Source of the DNA: Pseudomonadota bacterium
GTDB lineage: Bacteria; Myxococcota_A; UBA796; SXON01
Assembly: GCA_030685065.1 (NCBI GenBank)
Contig: JAUXQH010000024.1
Location: 126,501 to 190,500, forward strand
Length of the DNA: 64,000 bases
Direction: 5' to 3'
The position numbers were made by a program, and so were the translations under genes. The notes under the pieces were generated by a model. That model saw only the letters and a list, made by a program, of their open reading frames with translations, did not search any database and had not been told where the DNA came from. Of the stretch, positions 6,928 through 16,484 are shown piece by piece (position 1 is the first letter of the stretch; each line of letters starts with the position of its first letter).

Positions 6928-9549
6928 GTGTTGGTCCCCATCGGTGCAGCGGTGCGCCGCCTCGCGCGGAGAGTGTGCCGGGGGCCCGGCGCCCTGGTGG
7001 TGGTGCTCGTCTGCGCGCTGCCGCTGCTACCCCTCGCGCTCGTTCCCGGTGCCGAACGGAATCGCCTCGCGACCTCGCTCCTGATGGTCGGGCTCGGCCT
7101 CTCCGTCCTCCGGTTCGCTCCGCGCTACCGGGTGGCGGCGATGGCGATCGGCGTGCTGGCATCCGTGCGCTACCTCTGGTGGCGCGCCACGGAGACGCTC
7201 TACCTCGACGTTTGGCCCGACGCGGGGCTGTCGCTGCTGCTCCTCGGGACCGAGTTGTTCGGCTTCTTCGTTCTGCTCGGCGGGCTCTTCCAGACCGCTC
7301 TACGAAGGGAACGGCGGCCCATTCCGCTCGGTCGGTGGGGCCCCGAACAGTGGCCCAGCGTGGACGTGATGGTGCCGACCTACAACGAGGGCGTCGACAT
7401 CTTGCGACGCACGCTCTCGGGCGTGACAGCGCTCGCCTATCCCAATCGTCGAATCTATCTGCTCGATGACGGGAAGCGGCCCGAGGTCGCGGCGCTCGCC
7501 GCCGAGATGGGGGTCGCCTATCTCACGCGTCCGGACAATTCGGGCGCGAAGGCGGGGAACCTGAACCATGCGCTCGCGCGTACGTCCGGCGACCTGGTCG
7601 CCGTGTTCGACGCGGACCACGTGCCCGTGCGGACCTTTCTCGACACGACCGTCGGCTTCTTCCTGGCCGATCCGAAGGTGGCGCTGGTCCAGACCCCCCA
7701 CCACTTCTACAACCCCGATCCGTTCGAGCGGAACCTGCGCCACGCCGGCCGGGTGCCGCCCGAGCAGGCATTTTTCTACCATACCGTCCAGAAGGGGAGC
7801 GACTTCTGGAACGCCGCGTTTTTTTGTGGTTCCTGCGCGGTGTTGCGTCGTTCCGCGGTCGTTGCATTGGGTGGAATCGCCCAGGAGACGGTGACGGAGG
7901 ACGCCCACACCGCGATGCGGCTCCACGGCGCTGGCTGGAAATCCGTCTACCTCGACCTTCCGCAGGCCGCGGGCCTCGCGACGGAGCGATTTGCGTGGCA
8001 CGTCGCCCAGCGGATGCGCTGGACACGCGGCATGGTCCAGATCCTCCGCCTCGACAATCCGCTGCTCGCGCGTGGGCTGACCCTCCCGCAGCGCCTCTGC
8101 TATCTCATCGCCGCCGCGCACTTCCTCTACGGCGCGCCGCGCCTCGTGTACCTCATGGCGCCGGCCGCATACCTCCTCTTCGGCCTGCATCCGCTGCTCG
8201 CGAGCGCGTCGGATCTCGTCGTGCTCGCCCTCCCGCACCTCGTGCTGGCGGGCGCGGTGAGCGCGGCGATGAACGGCAACACACGCCACAGCTTCTGGCC
8301 CGAGGTCTACGAGACCGCGATGGCGCCCTGGGCCGCGGCGGTCGCCCTGGTCACGCTCGTGGCGCCGCGACGGGGCAAATTCAATGTGACCCCGAAGGGT
8401 GCGCCTCTCGGCGCCGCCCACCTCGATCGCGGCCGGGTGCTCCCGCTGGTGGTGCTCCTGGGCGTCAGCGTGGCGGGCGCGGTCCTCACGCCCATTCGCC
8501 TGCAGGCGCACCCGGAGACCTGGGCGGACCTCGCCCTCGCGTTCGCGTGGAACGCCTACAACCTGGTCGTGCTGCTGGCGGCGGTGGTCGTGTGCTTCGA
8601 GCCCGCGGAGCGGCGCGCAGCGCCACGCCTCACGACGAAGGCGCGCGTGTTGGCGTTCGACCCGGACGGCGACACCCCGCTCGCCGAGGGGAGGATCCTC
8701 GACCTGGCGGAAGGAGGGGCCCGCATCGTGTTCCCACGGGGCACGGTCCTGCCCGCGGTGCTCGATGTCACGGTCGTGACCGAGGGCGGGACGACGCGTG
8801 TGGATCGGGCCGCCGTGCTCGACGCGCACGCCGCCGACGCACCGGAGGAGGGGGCCCTGGAGGTGGGGCTGCGCTTCCCCGCGCTCGCGCCGCACACCCA
8901 TCAGGCGCTGCTCGAGCGCCTCTACGGGGAGCCCGACACCTGGCTCCACGACCGCTATGTCCCCGATCACCCCGCCCGCGCCGCGCTCGCCGTGCTGATC
9001 GCCCCCTGGCGAGTGCTGCGCGCCTTCTTGTCCGGGCGCCCCGCCCCGCGCGCCGTACGCGCGGAGGCCGTCACCCGAGGCGCCGCGCTCGGGCCCTGGG
9101 CGCCCACGCCGGCCGCGCCCCCCGGGAGCACCCTCATGCCTCTCCTGGCGCTCGCCGCCGGCATCTTCGTGGCCGTCCGGCCCCCGATCTTCGGGCAGGT
9201 TCCGGTCGAGGAGGCGGGCGCCGCGCCGCTGCTCGCGGCCCACCACGAGCTCGATCGCCTCTACACCGAAGCTCGGCTCTCCGTCTGGACCGCGTCGTCG
9301 CCGACGCCGCGGTTCGAGAAGCGGCTCTGGGCCCTCGCCTGGGCGCTCGATGACGGCGGGGTGCCGGGCCTGGCTGCCGCCATTCCCCTGCGCGCGGCCC
9401 ATGCCGGGCTCCTGGCCTCCGCGGCAGCCCTGGCCGCCGGCGAGAGCGCGGCGTCCGTGTCCGCGCAGCTCGACCACGTCGCCGACGACCTGGCGGCGGC
9501 CGAGAGCGGACTGGTGTCCGTCTCCGTCACCGCGCGGAACACCCGATGA
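6928..9549 (+). CDS. bcsA: Cellulose synthase catalytic subunit with PilZ domain
   Basis: The 873-residue protein polymerises UDP-glucose into beta-1,4-glucan and threads it through the inner membrane. N-terminal transmembrane helices precede the GT2 domain. Catalytic motifs are VPTYNE (~147), DDGK (~179), DADH (~228), TED (~322) and QRMRW (~360), i.e. the D, DxD, TED, QxxRW set. More membrane helices follow, then a PilZ domain (~560-670) with R-AAP-R and DLAEGG. The canonical D/NxSxxG serine is Ala here. PilZ binds c-di-GMP and opens the gating loop. A ~200-residue C-terminal extension has another hydrophobic segment. The start is GTG with GGAG 6 nt upstream. The stop overlaps bcsB by 4 nt. 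Confidence 0.93.
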   Translation: MLVPIGAAVRRLARRVCRGPGALVVVLVCALPLLPLALVPGAERNRLATSLLMVGLGLSVLRFAPRYRVAAMAIGVLASVRYLWWRATETLYLDVWPDAGLSLLLLGTELFGFFVLLGGLFQTALRRERRPIPLGRWGPEQWPSVDVMVPTYNEGVDILRRTLSGVTALAYPNRRIYLLDDGKRPEVAALAAEMGVAYLTRPDNSGAKAGNLNHALARTSGDLVAVFDADHVPVRTFLDTTVGFFLADPKVALVQTPHHFYNPDPFERNLRHAGRVPPEQAFFYHTVQKGSDFWNAAFFCGSCAVLRRSAVVALGGIAQETVTEDAHTAMRLHGAGWKSVYLDLPQAAGLATERFAWHVAQRMRWTRGMVQILRLDNPLLARGLTLPQRLCYLIAAAHFLYGAPRLVYLMAPAAYLLFGLHPLLASASDLVVLALPHLVLAGAVSAAMNGNTRHSFWPEVYETAMAPWAAAVALVTLVAPRRGKFNVTPKGAPLGAAHLDRGRVLPLVVLLGVSVAGAVLTPIRLQAHPETWADLALAFAWNAYNLVVLLAAVVVCFEPAERRAAPRLTTKARVLAFDPDGDTPLAEGRILDLAEGGARIVFPRGTVLPAVLDVTVVTEGGTTRVDRAAVLDAHAADAPEEGALEVGLRFPALAPHTHQALLERLYGEPDTWLHDRYVPDHPARAALAVLIAPWRVLRAFLSGRPAPRAVRAEAVTRGAALGPWAPTPAAPPGSTLMPLLALAAGIFVAVRPPIFGQVPVEEAGAAPLLAAHHELDRLYTEARLSVWTASSPTPRFEKRLWALAWALDDGGVPGLAAAIPLRAAHAGLLASAAALAAGESAASVSAQLDHVADDLAAAESGLVSVSVTARNTR

Positions 9550-11648
9550 GGGCGCTCCTGCTGGTCCTCGCGCTTGCGCCGGCGGCCGTCGCGGGCCCCC
9601 GTGCGCCAGCCGCCGCCGCTCGAGCGGGGGCAGCGGTCGGCGCGCCGCTCGTCATCCCCTTCGACACCCTCGGATCCCCGGACGACCGCGTCTTGCGGGG
9701 GATGGAGGCGGTCGAGAGCCTCTCGTTCACCCGCCCGCGGTCCTGGGCGCTGGCTGGCGATCCGGTGGCACGCATCCGCTTCGCGCACGCCCCCGGCTAC
9801 ACCGAGCGCAGCCGGCTCACCGTTCGACTGAACGGCCGCGAGGTAGGCGCGGTCGCGCTCGACGCGGGCAACGAGGCCGGCGGCGTGCTGGTCGTCGCGC
9901 TTCCGGCGGCGCGCCTCGCCGACTACAACACGCTGGCCATCGTCGCGACCCAGCTGACCGCGGGCTGCGAGCGCCCGTTCGACACCGCGCTCTGGACCCG
10001 CATCGCGGGGGACTCGTCGATCGAGCTGCCCGGCGCACCCGCTCCCGTCCTGCCGAAGGTCTCGACGATGCGCGAGCCGCTCTTCGATCCGCTCGGCTAC
10101 GGCGCGCTCCGCGTGACGCCCGTGCTCCCCGGCGCGCTCTCCGTCGGCAGCCTCTCGGCGCTCACGGAGGTGGGGTTGGCGCTCGGCCGGGTGGCGGACT
10201 GGCGGCGCGTCGACGTGCAGGATCCCGTCGCGACGGTGGCCGAGGCCGAGACGGCGGGGCTGCTGCTCGGCACGCTCGCGGAGATTCCGGAGGCCTCGGT
10301 GCTGGTCGACACCAGCGCCCTCTCCGGCGACCAGGGCCTCGTCGCCCTGGTGCGGCATCCCCACGATCCCACGCTCCCGGTGCTCGTCGTGACGGGCCTG
10401 AACGCCGCGGGGGTTCGGAACGCCGCGCGCGCCGTGGCCCGCGCCGATCGCGCGGCATGGATCACCGGCGACGTCGCTGTCGTCGAGCGGATCTCCGATG
10501 CCCCGCCGCCGCGCGCCGCCCGGGTGCCCGGCCCGGTTGGGGACCGCGACAGCGTTCGCCTCTCCGATCTGGGGGTGGCGGATCACACGGTGGACGGGCT
10601 CTACGCGGCCTCGCTCACGGTGCCGCTGCTGCTCGAAGGCGACACGTTCCCGCGTCCCGACGGTGCGGAGGTTCGGGTCCGCTACGCGTATGGCGCGGGC
10701 CTCGATCCTTCGCTCTCCACCCTCGAGGTCCGCTTCAACGACGTGGGGCTCGTGAGCGTCCCGCTCGACCAGCTGGAGGGTTCGCCGGACTCGGTGGTGT
10801 CCGTGAAGGTACCGGCGCGCCTGGTCGGGCCCCACGACACGCTCCAGATCGGATTTCACCTGTTTCCGGCGGTGTTCGACACCTGCGGCGTGACGACGGC
10901 GGATCATCTCTGGGGCACGGTGTTCGCCGACACGGAGGTGCACCTCGCGCGCGATCACGCGGCGCGTCTCCCCGACCTCTCGCTCCTGAAGCAGCGGTGG
11001 TTCCCGTTCAACGCGGAAGCCCCGGGCGAGCGGGTCACCGTGCTGCTCGGCGAGCGCGCGGAGCCCTACGACGTGGCCGCCGCGCTCCAGATCGTCGCGG
11101 ATCTCGCAGCGCGGAGCGTGGCGGAGGATCCCGAGGTCATCCTCCTCGCCGGACGCGACGAGCGCGGGGGCGCCCGCAGCGAGAGCGGGGGGGCATCGGA
11201 AGCGCGTGGGGGCGCGCGAATCCTGCTCGTCCGGGAGGACCAACCTCATCCGGCGTGGCTGACGCTCGAGCCCGGGCGCGGGGGGCCCCGCAGCGGGGGG
11301 CTGGCCACCGTGGAGGCGCTACAGCCCTCCCCCGAGCCCGGGACCGGTGTGCTCGTCCTCCGCGCTCCGGACGGAGCGCGACTGGTCTCCCTCGCCCGGC
11401 AGCTCGGGGACGACGAGGTGCTCGTCCAGCTCCGCGGCAGCCGCGTGGTCGTCCACGAAGACGGCGGCGTCTCCACCGTCGAGAGCGTCGCGACGAAGTG
11501 GGTGGTGCGCGCCACCGGGCTCGCGCGGCTGCGCCTGCTCCTCCAGGAGCATGGCCCGGCGTTTCTCTCCGCGCTTCTGCCCGGGGTCCTCGCGGCGGGG
11601 TTCGCGCTCCGAGCCTGGGCGCGGCGGCGAGGCGGGGTGACGGCGTGA
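9546..11648 (+). CDS. bcsB: Periplasmic cellulose synthase subunit BcsB
   Basis: The 700-residue protein has a signal peptide (ends AVAG) and BcsB-family features: alternating jelly-roll carbohydrate-binding and ferredoxin-like modules, with motifs such as LTVRLNG, a Cys-containing TAGCERPFDTALWT segment and FNDVGLVSVPL. A single C-terminal transmembrane helix (about 675-693) is followed by basic residues and would contact BcsA. BcsB guides the glucan chain across the periplasm. A low-complexity Gly/Arg/Ser loop around residues 535-585 looks like an insertion compared with usual BcsB. The start ATG overlaps the bcsA stop (ATGA), so production is coupled. Confidence 0.88.
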   Translation: MRALLLVLALAPAAVAGPRAPAAAARAGAAVGAPLVIPFDTLGSPDDRVLRGMEAVESLSFTRPRSWALAGDPVARIRFAHAPGYTERSRLTVRLNGREVGAVALDAGNEAGGVLVVALPAARLADYNTLAIVATQLTAGCERPFDTALWTRIAGDSSIELPGAPAPVLPKVSTMREPLFDPLGYGALRVTPVLPGALSVGSLSALTEVGLALGRVADWRRVDVQDPVATVAEAETAGLLLGTLAEIPEASVLVDTSALSGDQGLVALVRHPHDPTLPVLVVTGLNAAGVRNAARAVARADRAAWITGDVAVVERISDAPPPRAARVPGPVGDRDSVRLSDLGVADHTVDGLYAASLTVPLLLEGDTFPRPDGAEVRVRYAYGAGLDPSLSTLEVRFNDVGLVSVPLDQLEGSPDSVVSVKVPARLVGPHDTLQIGFHLFPAVFDTCGVTTADHLWGTVFADTEVHLARDHAARLPDLSLLKQRWFPFNAEAPGERVTVLLGERAEPYDVAAALQIVADLAARSVAEDPEVILLAGRDERGGARSESGGASEARGGARILLVREDQPHPAWLTLEPGRGGPRSGGLATVEALQPSPEPGTGVLVLRAPDGARLVSLARQLGDDEVLVQLRGSRVVVHEDGGVSTVESVATKWVVRATGLARLRLLLQEHGPAFLSALLPGVLAAGFALRAWARRRGGVTA

Positions 11649-11686
11649 GGCGCGCCGGGACCGGAACGTCGCGACCCGGAGGCCGC

Positions 11687-14600
11687 GTGACCCGAGCCGT
11701 CCTGCCCGCGACCGTGCTCCTGGCCGCGCTCTGCACGGCCCCCGCTCGCGGGGGGGAGCCTGTACGCCGCGAGGCGGCGAGCGCCTGCATGGCCGCGTCG
11801 GCGCCGGTGCCCTCCATCCCCGCTGCGGCCAGCCCCGTCCCCGACGCACCATGGGGCCTCGCGGCCCTCACCGCCGCCGAAGACCGTCTCCTCGTCGCCC
11901 GCGCGTTGGCCGCCGACCGTGCCACCCACGAGGAGGCCCTCGACGCGCTGCTCGCCCTCCTCGGCGAGCCCGCGACGGCAGGCCGTGCGCACCTCGCGCT
12001 CTTCGCCCTCGCCCTCGACGCCGACCCGCGCCCCGGCTGGCTCGACGTATACGAGCGGCTCGCGACGGATCGGCGCACCACCGCCTCGGAGGCCACCGCG
12101 ATCCGCCTCCGTGCGGCGGAGGCGCGCACGTGGGTGCCCGCGGCCCACGAGGAGGCGCGGGCCACGCTCGCGGCGGCCGCCGCACGCGGCGCGGAGGCCG
12201 GAACCGACACGCGCGGCGAGCTCCCCGGCGACCGATCCTGGCAGCTCTCGTGGCACCTCGGGCGCGCCCACCTCGTCCTCGGCGAGGTCGAAGCGGCCGC
12301 GCGCCTCTTCGCGACGCGCGCCGGCGACCCTCGGTTCGACGCCGGTGCACGCGTGGCCGCGCTCGGGACTCCCGGCGCGCCGGCCCCGCTCGCGGCGCGG
12401 ATCCACGCGATCGCCGCCGCGGGCTACCCCGACCTCGCCCTCCGCCTTGCGCCTCGCGACGATCCGTCCCGCGTCGATCCCGGCGCCTGGGCCGCCCACG
12501 CCAGGGTGCTGCTCGGCCGGGGACGCCTGCTCGAGGCCCTCGCGGCGGCGGGCGGGTTCACGGACCCCGGGAGCGTCGAGCTCCGCACCCAGCTGTTGCT
12601 CGCGCTCGGGCGCCTCGATGACGCTCGGCGCGCGGCGGAGGGCGTGCCGGCCGCCGAGCGCCGGGTGCGCGCCGTCGCGGTGGCCTCCGAGGACCCCGAC
12701 CTCGCCTGGGCGCTCGCTCCGGACGAGCCGCTCGTCGCGCACGCGCGCGCCGCCGACCGCCTCCGGACGGGGCGCCCCGCGGAGGCTGCCGCGCTCCTCG
12801 CCCCACTGGTCGCCGTGGGCCCCCCCGACCTCGACACGCTCACGGCATACGCGCACGCCGCCCTCGCGGCGGACGACATCGACTCCGCGCTGTCCGTGTG
12901 GCGCGCCGCGGTGACGCGGGCGTCTGGCCCCCCGGAGCGAAGCGTCCTGCTTCGCGGCCTCACCGACACGCTGGCGCGGGCGGCCGAGACGCGGAAGGGG
13001 GGAGGGGACCCTCGAGGGGCGGTCGCGCTCTACCAGGTCGCCGTGCTTGCGCGTCCCGACGCACCTGGCCTTTGGAGTGGGCTCGGAGGCGCGCTTTGGG
13101 GCAGCGCCGCGCTCGAGGGCGCGCAGGCCGCCTACACCCGGGCCGCCTCGCTCGTCCTCGATCAGGCTGGCCCCGCGCATGCCGCGGGCCGGCTGGGCGC
13201 CGAGGGCTACCTCGGCAGCGCCGCGGATCTCGCCCTCGCACGCGGGCGTCCCGCCGAGGCCGCCGCCATCCTCGCGCCGTTCGTGGGATCGAGCCCATCC
13301 CTCGCGGCGCGAGCCGCGCTCGCGGAGGCCGCGGTCCTCGGCGCGCCCGAGCCGCTCGAGCGCCTCGACCTCCTGTTGCGTGCGCACCCGGACGACGCCG
13401 TGCTCGCCGGGGTCGTGGCGCGCGCCCTGGCCGCGGCGGGCCACCTCGAGGCGTCCCTCCGCGCCTGGGAGAGCGCGGTGGAGGCGGACCCGGAGGGCCC
13501 TGCCCCGCGCGTCGGCAAGGCCCTGGCGCTCGCCGCGCTCGGCCGCCTCGACGCTGCCTTCGCGACGCTCGACGAGGCCGGACCCGCCGGCGCCGCCGAC
13601 ATCCGGGTGGCCCGCGCGGCCCTGCACCGCGCGCGAGGCGACACGCTCTGGCTGGTAGACGGTCGGGATTCCGAGGCGCTCGTCGCCTACGGGGACGCGC
13701 TCGCGACGGCTCCGGACGCCTGGGCGTGGACCGCGATCGGCGGGCTCTACCTGTCTCACGGGCAAGCCGCCGCGGCGCTCGCGGCCTTCCGCGCCGCGCG
13801 CGTCCTCGACCCGGAGAACCGGCTCGCGCTCGCGGGCGAGGCCAAGGCGCTGGTCGCGAATGGGGACCTCGGGGGTGCCCGCGCCCTCGTGGCCCGCGCC
13901 TCCGACGCGGGCCTGGTCGCCGAGGTGGAGGCCGCCATCGGCGCCGCCTCGGTCGCGCGGGCCGCCGTACTGCTCGCGCTCGGCGAGGTCGAGGCGGCGC
14001 GTGGCGTGCTCACGCCGCTTCGCGACCACCGGCCCGCCCCGCCGGGGCTCGCCGCGATGCTCGCCGCGGTGGACCTCGCGGCGGGGGATGCCATCGACGC
14101 GTTCGCGGGATCGCGCGCCGCGCTCCGTGCCGACCCCCAGGACGCGCGCGCCGCGAGCGTTCTCGTCGACGCGGCGATCGAGTCCGGCGAGCTCGCCACG
14201 GCCGCGACGCTGCTCGACGGGCTGGCCCAGGGTCCGGGGGGCGCCGACGACCGGTTCGTCGTGGAGCTCGCGAGCGCCCGTATCCTCGCCGCGCGAGGGC
14301 TCCTCGCCCAGGCACGACGGCGGCTCGACCGCTTGTCCTCTTCGCCTCCCGCCGTGGCCCCCGACCGCCTCGCGCTCCTCGGCGGCGCCTGGCTCGCGCT
14401 GGGCGATCCCGCGTCTGCCCGCGTCGCCTATGCGAGTGCACTTGACGTCTCGCCCGACCATGCCAGCAGCATCGAGGGGCTCGCCGCGGTGGCCCTCGCC
14501 GAGGGGCAGCCGCGCGTCGCCCGTACGCTGCTGACGGACGCCTGCGAGCGCACCGGCGACCCCTTCGTGGGCGCTGCGCTCGCGCGTCTCGACGACCACA

Positions 14601-15781
14601 CGGGGGCCCTCCGCAACGTCGCGCTCCGCGAGGCGGTGCGTGGCCGCGGCGCCGCTCCCACGGTCAAGGATCCGTTGCCGGTCCTGGCTGGCCTCCCGAC
14701 CGCGAACCTCCGCGGTGCGTCCATCGGGAGCGTCCCGGCCAGCGGAACGTCCACCGTCCTGCTCACGACGCGCCCCGTCGCCATCGACGCCTCCCTCGGC
14801 GTGCTCGCCCGACCGGGTGCCACGGGTACCAACCGCCTCCTCGCCGATGCCGCCACCGTCTCCCTGGTCGCGCCGGTGGGGTCCTCCGTCCATCTGGACG
14901 CATCCGTGCTCGTGCTCGGCCTCTCGGACGGAGAGCACGATCGCCTGGGCGCGGCCGGGGCGATCGGTGTCGCGACGCTCCCGCAGAGCCGGCTCCGCGT
15001 GCGGGGCGTGCTCGGGATCACGCCGGTCGGGGTCGAAGCCCCTCCGACCCTCACCTGGTTCGCCGCGCTCGGGTGGCGGGCTCGACACGTCGAGGTCGGC
15101 GTCGACACGCTCCGGGCACCGATCACCGACAGCGTCGCGAGCTGGGGAGGGCTGGCGGACGAAGGAGGGGTCTGGGGCCAGGCGCTCACGACGCTCGGGG
15201 GCGCGTGGCTCGGGTGGAACCGCGAGGCGAGCGATCTGGGCGCGCGCGGCCGCATCGGCACCGTATCCGCGCTCGGCGCCGCCCCGACCGGCCGACGGCA
15301 GCTCGACCTCTGGGCCGGGCATCGGCTCGGCGCACCCGACCGGGGCGTGCGCCTCGGCCTCACCGGAACGCTGCTCGCCCACGACACGCAGCTCGACACG
15401 TTCGCGCCGGGCGGTGCCGGTGCCTTCACGCCTCTGGCCTACCGGGCCGGCGGTGGGCGGGTGGACGGCACGTGGCGCCTCGCGGGCGGCGCGCGGCTCT
15501 GCGGAGGCGCCAACCTCGGCGTCCAACACGTCGAAGGGGCCGAGAGCGCGTTCTTCGCCGCCGGCACGTCCCTCGCCGTGGGGGTGAACGCGGGGGGCGC
15601 GGTGCGGCTGGGCCGCCACTGGACAGGCGGGGTTTCCGCGCGCTGGGAGCTCGTCGGGGAGGACTGGTCCGAGCAGACCGGCGCCGCGTGGGTGCGGTGG
15701 ATGGCGGATCCGCTGGCGGATCGCGTTGCGCTTCCGCCGGTGTACGGAGCCGGGGTGACGGGCTTGGGAGGCTGTGGGTGA
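11687..15781 (+). CDS. bcsC: BcsC-like TPR/outer-membrane beta-barrel exporter
   Basis: The ~1364-residue product has a signal peptide, a very long Ala/Leu-rich alpha-solenoid of TPR-like repeats (about residues 40-980), and a C-terminal region (~1005-1364) of alternating strands with Gly and aromatic residues typical of an outer-membrane barrel. This is the BcsC architecture: periplasmic TPR scaffold plus pore for cellulose exit. The barrel sequence is divergent, so the assignment rests mainly on gene order. I chose the GTG at 11687 because GGAGG lies 4 nt upstream. An in-frame GTG at 11645 that overlaps the bcsB stop (GTGA) is a real alternative and would add 14 residues. Confidence 0.8.
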   Translation: MTRAVLPATVLLAALCTAPARGGEPVRREAASACMAASAPVPSIPAAASPVPDAPWGLAALTAAEDRLLVARALAADRATHEEALDALLALLGEPATAGRAHLALFALALDADPRPGWLDVYERLATDRRTTASEATAIRLRAAEARTWVPAAHEEARATLAAAAARGAEAGTDTRGELPGDRSWQLSWHLGRAHLVLGEVEAAARLFATRAGDPRFDAGARVAALGTPGAPAPLAARIHAIAAAGYPDLALRLAPRDDPSRVDPGAWAAHARVLLGRGRLLEALAAAGGFTDPGSVELRTQLLLALGRLDDARRAAEGVPAAERRVRAVAVASEDPDLAWALAPDEPLVAHARAADRLRTGRPAEAAALLAPLVAVGPPDLDTLTAYAHAALAADDIDSALSVWRAAVTRASGPPERSVLLRGLTDTLARAAETRKGGGDPRGAVALYQVAVLARPDAPGLWSGLGGALWGSAALEGAQAAYTRAASLVLDQAGPAHAAGRLGAEGYLGSAADLALARGRPAEAAAILAPFVGSSPSLAARAALAEAAVLGAPEPLERLDLLLRAHPDDAVLAGVVARALAAAGHLEASLRAWESAVEADPEGPAPRVGKALALAALGRLDAAFATLDEAGPAGAADIRVARAALHRARGDTLWLVDGRDSEALVAYGDALATAPDAWAWTAIGGLYLSHGQAAAALAAFRAARVLDPENRLALAGEAKALVANGDLGGARALVARASDAGLVAEVEAAIGAASVARAAVLLALGEVEAARGVLTPLRDHRPAPPGLAAMLAAVDLAAGDAIDAFAGSRAALRADPQDARAASVLVDAAIESGELATAATLLDGLAQGPGGADDRFVVELASARILAARGLLAQARRRLDRLSSSPPAVAPDRLALLGGAWLALGDPASARVAYASALDVSPDHASSIEGLAAVALAEGQPRVARTLLTDACERTGDPFVGAALARLDDHTGALRNVALREAVRGRGAAPTVKDPLPVLAGLPTANLRGASIGSVPASGTSTVLLTTRPVAIDASLGVLARPGATGTNRLLADAATVSLVAPVGSSVHLDASVLVLGLSDGEHDRLGAAGAIGVATLPQSRLRVRGVLGITPVGVEAPPTLTWFAALGWRARHVEVGVDTLRAPITDSVASWGGLADEGGVWGQALTTLGGAWLGWNREASDLGARGRIGTVSALGAAPTGRRQLDLWAGHRLGAPDRGVRLGLTGTLLAHDTQLDTFAPGGAGAFTPLAYRAGGGRVDGTWRLAGGARLCGGANLGVQHVEGAESAFFAAGTSLAVGVNAGGAVRLGRHWTGGVSARWELVGEDWSEQTGAAWVRWMADPLADRVALPPVYGAGVTGLGGCG

Positions 15782-15785
15782 GCGT

Positions 15786-15820
15786 CGGGAGGCGCGGCCG
15801 ACGGGCGGCCGCGCCTCCCG
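15786..15820. terminator. 15-bp perfect hairpin between convergent genes
   Basis: Arms 15786-15800 and 15806-15820 are perfectly complementary (start CGGGAGGCGC) with a 5-nt loop. It lies between the bcsC stop and the stop of the convergent cytochrome gene, so it can serve both directions. There is no clear T-run, as is common for high-GC terminators. Confidence 0.7.
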
Positions 15821-15826
15821 AGAGGA

Positions 15827-16408
15827 CTAGCCGGGCGTCGCGTGGCAGCCGAAGCAGCCGAAGCCTTCCGGGTTGGTCGCGTAGTCGTACACGGTCAGGT
15901 CGAGCATCTCCGCCATCAGGGGCAGGATGTCGTTCTCCATGAACACGCCCCAGGCCGCTTCTTCCTCGTCGGCCGAGGAAGAGTAGGGGAAGGAGGCGTA
16001 GTCCAGAGGAAAGAGCCCGTTCGGCATCTTGTAGTCGATGGCCTCGCTTTCCATGTCGGCGCCGTGGCAGCTCTCGCACTCGAACTTTTCGTAGCTGCCT
16101 CCCGGATAGGCATCGAACAACACCTGCATCTCGGGCATGACGGTGTTCTCCATGTAGGCGATCCGCTGCTCGCGATCCATCTCGATCCAGGCCATGTCGA
16201 CATCGGTGTCGGTGTCGGTGTCGGTGTCCGTGTCCGTGTCCGTATCGGTGTCGGTGTCGGTGTCGGTATCGGTATCGGTATCGGTGTCCGTATCGGTATC
16301 GGTGTCCGAGGGCTCTCCGGTCTCCTCCGCCTTGTCGGTGCCGGTGCAGCCGGCCGAAGCGGTGAGCGCGAGGATCAGAAAAAACGGAGAGAGTAGGCGA
16401 AGAGTCAA
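15827..16408 (-). CDS. Diheme c-type cytochrome lipoprotein with Asp-Thr repeat
   Basis: The 193-residue protein starts with a lipoprotein signal (LTASAGC lipobox), then a (DT)17 dipeptide repeat that forms a long acidic tether, and then a small domain with two CxxCH haem-c motifs (CESCH and CFGCH). The second motif is only five residues from the C-terminus. Haem c is attached in the periplasm, so this is probably a membrane-anchored electron-transfer protein. The start is TTG at 16408, with GGAG 5 nt upstream. The frame stays open to 16636, but that part lacks a start with a ribosome site and would bury the signal peptide. Its redox partner is unknown; no oxidase gene lies nearby. Confidence 0.75.
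   Translation of the reverse strand: MTLRLLSPFFLILALTASAGCTGTDKAEETGEPSDTDTDTDTDTDTDTDTDTDTDTDTDTDTDTDTDTDVDMAWIEMDREQRIAYMENTVMPEMQVLFDAYPGGSYEKFECESCHGADMESEAIDYKMPNGLFPLDYASFPYSSSADEEEAAWGVFMENDILPLMAEMLDLTVYDYATNPEGFGCFGCHATPG
16202..16306. repeat. Hexanucleotide tandem repeat coding (Asp-Thr)17
   Basis: About 17.5 copies of a 6-bp unit (GGTGTC or GGTATC on the + strand, with CCGTGT-type variants) encode Asp-Thr dipeptides on the minus strand. Unit length is a multiple of three, so copy changes keep the frame and alter only the tether length. Confidence 0.9.
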
Positions 16409-16484
16409 GGCGTCTCCAAAAACGGCGTTGCGTGAGCGCCGGCCCTTATAGCACGAGCCCGGGCCGCACCGTTCGGTTTTGCCT

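Noticed and set aside
7300-9477. Long antisense frame opposite bcsA (725 codons)
   Set aside because: All bcsA catalytic motifs are on the + strand, and the antisense product is low-complexity.
9350-11686. A 2143-codon frame running into bcsC from inside bcsA
   Set aside because: The part before 11687 is the +1/+2 shadow of bcsA and bcsB, with Arg/Pro/Gly-rich low-quality protein. Only the part after 11687 has a signal peptide and TPR-like sequence.
11246-15619. Antisense open frame of 1457 codons opposite bcsC
   Set aside because: It is a typical high-GC antisense shadow: Arg/Glu/Gly/His-rich with no domain and no start with a ribosome site.
16194-16451. A + strand frame of Ser-Val repeats
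   Set aside because: It is only the reverse strand of the (Asp-Thr)17 repeat and has no other coding character.
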